Assembly: GCA_018056215.1 (NCBI GenBank)
Contig: JAGPGB010000052.1
Location: 1 to 7,352 of the forward strand
Length of the DNA: 7,352 bases
From: Bacteroidales bacterium
GTDB lineage: Bacteria; Bacteroidota; Bacteroidia; Bacteroidales; DTU049
Reading direction: 5' to 3'
The notes below the pieces were generated by a model. That model ran no database searches. It had not been told where the DNA came from and was given only the letters and a program-made list of their open reading frames with translations. Within the stretch, counting starts at the first letter, position 1, and each line of letters starts with the position of its first letter. Shown here in pieces: positions 1-5,243 of this stretch. The position numbers and the translations under genes were made by a program.

Positions 1-165
1 GATTTTTATAAAAAAGCATTCGCTGCATTAGAAGCAAATAATGAAAGTTCATTGCCATCTGGTTATGCTGTTTGTCCTGTTTGTGGTAATACTTATGATA
101 GTGCAAATATAGATGAAAAATGTGCTTTTTGCCAAACTACTAAAGATAAATTTTTCACTTTTTAA
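1..165 (+). CDS. rbr: Rubrerythrin, C-terminal fragment (rubredoxin-like domain)
   Basis: This is the last 54 codons of a gene that begins before the window; it is read in frame 1 and ends at TAA 163-165. The visible part has a short helix-like stretch (residues 1-16 of the fragment), then two Cys pairs, CPVCG (C25, C28) and CAFC (C41, C44), and a basic/aromatic tail KDKFFTF. Two CxxC knuckles about 12 residues apart near the C-terminus are the Fe(Cys)4 rubredoxin-like module of rubrerythrins. These are cytoplasmic non-heme iron peroxidases that reduce hydrogen peroxide in anaerobes and microaerophiles. The diiron four-helix bundle that would prove the assignment lies upstream and is not seen. 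The second knuckle is CAFCQ where CPxCG is usual; all four ligand Cys are kept. A strong terminator follows within 40 bases, so the gene is probably not co-transcribed with the next one. A stand-alone rubredoxin-domain protein is the main alternative. Confidence 0.82.
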   Translation, partial: DFYKKAFAALEANNESSLPSGYAVCPVCGNTYDSANIDEKCAFCQTTKDKFFTF

Positions 166-204
166 ATTATTAGTTTTAGAATAATTTATCTTTGTTATTA
201 AAAT

Positions 205-239
205 AGAGAGGTTTACAATTTATAGACCTCTCTTTTTTT
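205..239 (+). terminator. Rho-independent terminator after the rubrerythrin gene
   Basis: The left arm at 205-215 (AGAGAGGTTTA) pairs with the right arm at 223-233 (TAGACCTCTCT) over 11 base pairs with one G-U wobble, leaving a 7-base loop (216-222). An uninterrupted run of seven T follows at 233-239. The GC-containing stem stands out in very AT-rich surroundings. It lies 40 bases after the rubrerythrin stop and before the next promoter, so it separates the two transcription units. Confidence 0.9.
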
Positions 240-262
240 CTTAAAATTTAATAAATTTGATA

Positions 263-270
263 TATATTTG
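263..270 (+). promoter_or_regulatory. Probable Bacteroidota-type -7 box for the T9SS operon
   Basis: TATATTTG at 263-270 matches the TAnnTTTG -7 element used by the primary sigma factor of Bacteroidota. Transcription would start near 275-278, about 20 bases before the ATG at 298. No good -33 TTG/TTTG box is found at the expected distance (around 238-246 reads CTTAAAA), so strength and exact start are uncertain. It sits between the terminator and the first gene of the operon, where a promoter is required. The leader 281-297 is A/T-only with no Shine-Dalgarno sequence, as is normal in this phylum. Confidence 0.5.
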
Positions 271-297
271 TATTTAATTTATAAATAAAATATTTTA

Positions 298-3200
298 ATG
301 GGTTTAAAAAATACTATTGGTATTTTTATATTTTTCATTTTAGCATCAGTGAGTTTACAAGCTCAAAATTTCACTGAATTAAATTTTGTTGAAAATAAAG
401 GTCAATGGAATGATGACGTTAAATATAAATCTAATATAGGGAATAATGATATTTATATTACTACCAAAGGTATTACAATCAATTTAATAGACCCGTCTTT
501 TAGTGATTCTATCTACCACAGAAAAATGCATGCTCCTGATGAGAAGCAACAAAAACTATTACCTTTAAAAATAAAAGGGCATGTGTTAGAAATAGAATTT
601 AATAATGCTAATATGCAGTCATTGGAAGGTATAGATTCTATGCCGTATTACTTAAATTATTATATAGGTAATAATTCAGATAAATGGGCTAATAAGATTC
701 ATCCAGTGAGAATAATAAAAATGCATGAATTATATGAGGGTACAGATGCTTTAATTACTAGTAAAAATGGTAATTTAACAATTGATTTTTATTTATCACC
801 ACATGCTAGAGTTAGAAATATTAGTTTTTCTATTTTAGGAGTAGAGAATGTAAAACTGAATGATAGCATAATCACTATTCCCACTTCAGTAGGAGTATTG
901 CAACTAAATGCACCAAGAGCTTTTCAAAATGATACAGAAATACCAATAAAATATAAGATAAAAGGTAATAATATCTCATTTATTTTGCCAGAAGGATATG
1001 ATAAAAGTAAAGAGCTGCATATAGATCCAGATATTATGTTTTGTTCATACTCTGGGGCTACTTCAGATAATTGGGGTTACACAGCCACATATGATAAAGA
1101 TGGGTTTTTATATACCGGAGGTAATAGTTTCGCAATGGGATATCCGACTACATCTGGTGCATATGATACAATATTTAATGGTAATGTAGATGCTGTAGTG
1201 TCGAAATATGATACTACAGGATCATATTTAATATATAGCACTTATCTAGGAGGTAGCGGTTATGAAGTGCCTATAAGCATGGTAACAAATGATTTAGATG
1301 AATTGTATGTTTTAACTATTACTGGCTCTAGTGATTATCCATATTCTACAGGCTGCTATGATTCCACTTTTAATGGAGGGACAAATTATACATTGACTTA
1401 TGTGATTAATTATACTAATGGCAGTGATCTAGGAATAACTGCTTTTTCACCTGATGGTACTGCATTAATATCCTCTACCTATGTAGGTGGCACCGCTAAT
1501 GATGGATTAAATGCTGCTACTGCATTATTACACAATTATGCTGATGATGCTAGAGGGGAAATTATATTAGGTAGGAATAATGAAGTTTACATAGCTGGTA
1601 GCACATATTCAAATGATTTTCCCATCACTACTAATACTTTTCAACCTGTACCATCTTTAGGACAAAAGGGTTTTGTTACTTGTTTAGATAGATATCTATC
1701 TCAAATAATGTGGAGTAGCTATTTTGATGGTAATGGTCATGATGCTATTTATAGTATTTTCCTGGGTAGACAAGATGCTATTTATATAGCTGGCGGCACT
1801 ACTAGTAATGATTTACCTACAACTAACAATGCAATAATGCAAAATTTTCAAGGTAATGTAGATGGATTTATTGCTAGAATTAGTAATAATGGTGCTTTTC
1901 TAAACGCTTGCACGTATTTTGGTACACCTCAGTATGATCAAGTTTTTTTCGTAAGGACTGATAAATATGATAATGTTTACATTTATGGTCAATCAAATAA
2001 TGCAACAAATCTATTAGTGCAAAATGCTGGATGGTACACTCCATCAGGTGGGCAATTTATTACAAAATTGAATAAATATTTAACCAGTACTTATTGGTCT
2101 ACAAGATTTGGTACTGCACCGGGATTTATTAATCTTAGTCCATCTGCATTAACTGTTGATTACTGTAATAATATTTATTTGTCAGGATGGGGAGGAACCC
2201 TGAACGGAGGTAGTACTAGTGGATTACCTATTACATCAGATGCTTTCCAGACTATTACTGACGGTAATGATTTCTATTTTTTATCGATTGACCAAGATGC
2301 TACAGCATTATTATTTGCTTCATATTTTGGTGGCAATGTCAGTATGGAGCATGTAGATGGTGGTACTAGTCGCTTTGATAGGCTAGGTCGTTTATACCAA
2401 TCTATTTGTGCAGGGTGTGGCAGTAATAGTGATCTACCTACTACTACTGGTGCTTGGTCCAATACTAATAATTCTTTTAATTGCAATAATGGTGTAGTAA
2501 AAATAGATTTTCATTTACCAGCAATAGTTGCTGATTTTAATGCACCTAATATTGTGTGTATGCCAGATAGCGTACATTTTGTCAATATTAGTCACATACC
2601 GCCAACAAGTAATCCTACCTTTCACTGGTATTTCGGTGATGGCTTTTCATCTAATCTTATGAATCCCACACATTATTACTCTAATGCCGGCGTATATACT
2701 ATTACCTTAATAGTCAGAGATATTTCGAGCTGCAATGGATCAGATACTATACAAAAAACTATTACTGTTTTAAATAATTCTACCGATACTTTAAGTAATA
2801 TTAAATTGTGCCTTGGCCAATCTTCTAATATTGGTATAACTTCTCTACCAGCTCAAGGGCTCACATATTTGTGGACACCTTCAGATTATTTGTCAAATCC
2901 AAATATCATCGACCCTATAGCTAATCCACCTCAAGATATTACATACACACTATTAATAACGGGAGGTGAATGCTCGCAGACTTTTATTCAGCATGTAGAT
3001 GTTATAAATTTGACTGCTGATGCTGGCAATGATACTACTATTTGTTTATCTCCAATTACTTTGTATGGAAGTGGTAGTGGTGATACAACATTATATTATA
3101 TCTGGTCTTCAAATATTAATTTTACAGATACTTTAAATAGTTCTCTATCAGATAATTTTGCTACAATTTATACCACTAATAGTCATACTTATTATCTGCA

Positions 3201-4230
3201 AGTAACTAATGGCTTATGCTATGACATAGATAGTGTAAAAATTAATTTTTCTCCAATAATTGCAAATCATACCATTCAAAATACTTCTTGCTTTGGTTCT
3301 TGTGATGGTAAGGCAAATATTACAGTTGATAATGCACATCTACCAGTTACTTATATTTGGAGTAATGGGGGAGACAGTTCATATATAGATTCATTATGTG
3401 CTGGCACATATTATGTTACTATTACAGATGCTACAGGCTGCATTAAATATGATTCATTATTAATTAATAGCCCACCACAGCTAATAGCAAATATTAGTAG
3501 CTCTCCAGAAACTTGTCTTAATGCATGTAATGGTTCATTAAATATCTCAGCTAGTGGTGGCACTCCACCATATTCATATATATGGTCTAATGGACTTAAT
3601 AGTCCAACTATTAGTAATTTATGTGTGGGAGAATATATATGTACAGTCACAGATGCGAATAGTTGCATAACTATTGATAATGATTCAGTAATTTTGAACT
3701 ATATTTTCACTGATGCAATGGCATGGGTAGATAATGATACCATCTATCAAGGTCAATCTACTACTATCCATGCTACTAATTATCCTAATATTTCTTATCA
3801 ATGGTCTCCGGCTTCATATTTAGATGATCCGAATAAACCTTCTACAATAGCTACACCACCACATTCTATTTCTTACAGTATAATGATGGATGATGGTAAT
3901 GGTTGTTACTATTATGATACAATAAATATCGTCGTATTAGAAGTTTTTTGTGAGGAACCATATATTTACATTCCAAATAGTTTCACTCCTAATGGTGATA
4001 ATCTAAATGATGTATTGTATGTTAATGGCAATTATATAGAATCTATGCATTTAGCTATATATAATCGATGGGGACAAAAAGTTTTTGATACTAATGATAA
4101 ATCCATAGGGTGGGATGGATACTATAATGGTGATCCTGCTCCTCCAGGTGTATATGATTATTATTTAGAAGTTTACTGTTATAATGAGCAAAAATTTCAA
4201 AAAAAAGGTAATATTACTTTACTCAGATGA
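298..4230 (+). CDS. Large surface protein exported by the type IX secretion system (DUF7948 / SBBP propeller / PKD / SprB repeats / type B sorting domain)
   Basis: This 1310-residue protein is predicted to be exported by Sec, carried across the outer membrane by T9SS and displayed or released outside; an adhesin-like role is inferred. Residues 1-23 form a signal peptide ending SLQAQ. Residues about 28-245 carry the ENKGQW motif (32-37) typical of the DUF7948 N-terminal domain. Residues about 246-741 are a beta-propeller with SBBP-like blades: YSTYLGG 313-319, SSTYVGG 392-398, SSYFDG 473-478, ASYFGG 674-679. It closes with a Cys-containing signature, HVDGGTSRFD 686-695 and CAGCG 704-708. A PKD domain (745-825, WYFGDG 777-782) is followed by Ig-like segments (about 830-905 and 906-985), two SprB repeats (996-1057, 1072-1133), another Ig-like segment (about 1137-1215) and a gliding-motility-type C-terminal domain (1218-1310). 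ATG 298 is chosen because it gives a good signal peptide directly behind the promoter. The stop overlaps the next start by 4 bases. The receptor or ligand cannot be read from the sequence. Confidence 0.95.
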   Translation: MGLKNTIGIFIFFILASVSLQAQNFTELNFVENKGQWNDDVKYKSNIGNNDIYITTKGITINLIDPSFSDSIYHRKMHAPDEKQQKLLPLKIKGHVLEIEFNNANMQSLEGIDSMPYYLNYYIGNNSDKWANKIHPVRIIKMHELYEGTDALITSKNGNLTIDFYLSPHARVRNISFSILGVENVKLNDSIITIPTSVGVLQLNAPRAFQNDTEIPIKYKIKGNNISFILPEGYDKSKELHIDPDIMFCSYSGATSDNWGYTATYDKDGFLYTGGNSFAMGYPTTSGAYDTIFNGNVDAVVSKYDTTGSYLIYSTYLGGSGYEVPISMVTNDLDELYVLTITGSSDYPYSTGCYDSTFNGGTNYTLTYVINYTNGSDLGITAFSPDGTALISSTYVGGTANDGLNAATALLHNYADDARGEIILGRNNEVYIAGSTYSNDFPITTNTFQPVPSLGQKGFVTCLDRYLSQIMWSSYFDGNGHDAIYSIFLGRQDAIYIAGGTTSNDLPTTNNAIMQNFQGNVDGFIARISNNGAFLNACTYFGTPQYDQVFFVRTDKYDNVYIYGQSNNATNLLVQNAGWYTPSGGQFITKLNKYLTSTYWSTRFGTAPGFINLSPSALTVDYCNNIYLSGWGGTLNGGSTSGLPITSDAFQTITDGNDFYFLSIDQDATALLFASYFGGNVSMEHVDGGTSRFDRLGRLYQSICAGCGSNSDLPTTTGAWSNTNNSFNCNNGVVKIDFHLPAIVADFNAPNIVCMPDSVHFVNISHIPPTSNPTFHWYFGDGFSSNLMNPTHYYSNAGVYTITLIVRDISSCNGSDTIQKTITVLNNSTDTLSNIKLCLGQSSNIGITSLPAQGLTYLWTPSDYLSNPNIIDPIANPPQDITYTLLITGGECSQTFIQHVDVINLTADAGNDTTICLSPITLYGSGSGDTTLYYIWSSNINFTDTLNSSLSDNFATIYTTNSHTYYLQVTNGLCYDIDSVKINFSPIIANHTIQNTSCFGSCDGKANITVDNAHLPVTYIWSNGGDSSYIDSLCAGTYYVTITDATGCIKYDSLLINSPPQLIANISSSPETCLNACNGSLNISASGGTPPYSYIWSNGLNSPTISNLCVGEYICTVTDANSCITIDNDSVILNYIFTDAMAWVDNDTIYQGQSTTIHATNYPNISYQWSPASYLDDPNKPSTIATPPHSISYSIMMDDGNGCYYYDTINIVVLEVFCEEPYIYIPNSFTPNGDNLNDVLYVNGNYIESMHLAIYNRWGQKVFDTNDKSIGWDGYYNGDPAPPGVYDYYLEVYCYNEQKFQKKGNITLLR
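3283..3696 (+). repeat. Two SprB-type protein repeats (degenerate at DNA level)
   Basis: Residues 996-1057 and 1072-1133 of the large surface protein align with each other. Both open with CxxxC (C998/C1002 and C1073/C1077), continue through a YIWSNG core, then an LCxGxY motif, and end with VTDAxxC or ITDATGC. This is the SprB repeat named after the F. johnsoniae gliding adhesin. Similarity is at protein level only, so recent duplication is unlikely. The regularly placed Cys in each copy could form disulfides in the oxidising extracellular setting (inference). Confidence 0.85.
3949..4227 (+). other. Type B T9SS C-terminal sorting domain of the large surface protein
   Basis: Residues 1218-1310 contain IPNSFTPNGDNLND (1225-1238), IYNRWGQKVF (1254-1263), WDGYYNG (1272-1278) and PPGVYDYYLEV (starting at 1282). 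This order of motifs is the gliding motility-associated C-terminal domain family, the type B signal that targets cargo to T9SS. In F. johnsoniae, type B cargo such as SprB depends on a SprF-like partner, and a SprF-family gene follows here at once. Type B domains appear not to be handled like the cleaved type A domains, so the mature C-terminus is uncertain. Confidence 0.93.
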
Positions 4231-5243
4231 AAAAATTTTTTATTTTATTTTGTTTATTTTTTTCAATCACATCTCTGCAATGTCAAGATATACATTGGAG
4301 CCAAATATTGCAAAATGAAACTTTCAGAAATCCAGCTCAGATCGGACTTAACTCTAATATTTTACGTTTATATACTTCAGCTAAATTGCAATGGTACTCA
4401 GTTACTAAACCTTATCAAACATATATGATTTCTGCTGATGGGCAAATATTAAAAAGAGTGCCTCATATGGATCAATTAGGTGGTAATTTGATGGTTTTTA
4501 GAGAATTCGCTGGAGATGCTAGCTATGGCACTACTTCTATTGCCTTGGGCTTGTCTTATACTAAAGGGATAGAGGGTAGATTTTTTCACATTCTCAGCGT
4601 TGGTTTACAGGGGTGGTACAATTTCAAATCTTTTGATTTTACAAAATTACATTTTGCAGATCAGTTTAATGGAAATATGTTTGACCCTAATCTACAAACT
4701 AATGAGCAATATATTGATGAAAATTTATCTTATTTCACTACTACTTTAGGTGTAACCTATCAACTATATTTTTCTAATTCACAATTTTTAGAATTTGATT
4801 ATGCTTTAGCTAATATTGGTAATGCAAATATATCTAATAGTGATGGTAGTAAATTTATTTTGCCATTAAATCATCGTAGCTCTATCAGATATTATAATGA
4901 AGAGTTTTTTAGAAAATATTATATAGATATTATGCTCTATTACTCATATCAGCAGCCTTTTAATGAGATATTACCATTACTAAAAATCATAAAACCTATA
5001 GATAAGAATAGCTCAATTAAGAGTATAGGTGGTTTGGTAGGAACTAGGATAAACGATGCAATAATAATAGGCTTTGCTATTGATGGTTATGATTGGCAGG
5101 GACAGATTTCATATGATATTAATACTTCATCACTTACTGTTGCTAGTCACGGGAAAGGTGGTTTCGAATTAAGTATTTATAAATATTTTAATCCTGCTAG
5201 TATTTATAATAATAAATTCAAACAATCATGTCCAATTTTTTAA
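4227..5243 (+). CDS. PorP/SprF-family T9SS outer-membrane protein
   Basis: This 338-residue protein is predicted to be an outer-membrane beta-barrel that serves as the export or surface-attachment partner of the protein encoded just upstream. Residues 1-20 are a signal peptide ending SLQCQ. The mature N-terminus follows the family pattern QDIHWSQ (20-26) then NPAQIG (35-40), close to the usual QDxHFSQF...NPAxxG. A KLQWYS segment and later alternating aromatic/polar strands follow. Near the end are KGGFELSIYKYFN (from 310) and a terminal CPIF (335-338), matching the family's GGxEIxLxY and C-terminal CPxF habit. Length is normal for the family, about 300-350 residues. ATG 4227 overlaps the upstream stop as ATGA, and no Shine-Dalgarno is present, so translation is probably coupled to the cargo gene. 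Paralogues of this family are many and cargo-specific, so I do not assign porP or sprF itself. Confidence 0.93.
   Translation: MKKFFILFCLFFSITSLQCQDIHWSQILQNETFRNPAQIGLNSNILRLYTSAKLQWYSVTKPYQTYMISADGQILKRVPHMDQLGGNLMVFREFAGDASYGTTSIALGLSYTKGIEGRFFHILSVGLQGWYNFKSFDFTKLHFADQFNGNMFDPNLQTNEQYIDENLSYFTTTLGVTYQLYFSNSQFLEFDYALANIGNANISNSDGSKFILPLNHRSSIRYYNEEFFRKYYIDIMLYYSYQQPFNEILPLLKIIKPIDKNSSIKSIGGLVGTRINDAIIIGFAIDGYDWQGQISYDINTSSLTVASHGKGGFELSIYKYFNPASIYNNKFKQSCPIF
5228..5243 (+). promoter_or_regulatory. 16-base gene overlap, probable translational coupling site
   Basis: The start of the TPR/PD40/OmpA-like gene (ATG 5228-5230) lies inside the last codons of the PorP/SprF-family gene, which ends at TAA 5241-5243. 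No separate promoter or Shine-Dalgarno sequence is visible before it. Together with the ATGA overlap at 4227-4230, this makes the three genes one operon whose products are likely made in linked amounts. Confidence 0.7.

Noticed and set aside
256..259. TTTG as a -33 element
   Set aside because: It is only 3 bases before the -7 box at 263-270, and about 19 bases downstream of it there is no TAnnTTTG, so it cannot pair with any -7 element.
2274..2486. 70-codon open frame on the minus strand inside the cargo gene
   Set aside because: It lies wholly within the conserved propeller-closing block of the + strand gene, has no recognisable domain, promoter or leader, and reads as a shadow frame.
3411..3668. 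85-codon open frame on the minus strand inside the SprB repeats
   Set aside because: The + strand encodes two well-matching SprB repeats here; the minus frame has no family likeness and no supporting signals.
2530..3948. DNA-level tandem repeats in the stalk region
   Set aside because: The Ig/PKD/SprB domains resemble each other only as proteins. I see no long near-identical DNA units, so there is no sign of slippage or phase-variable repeats.
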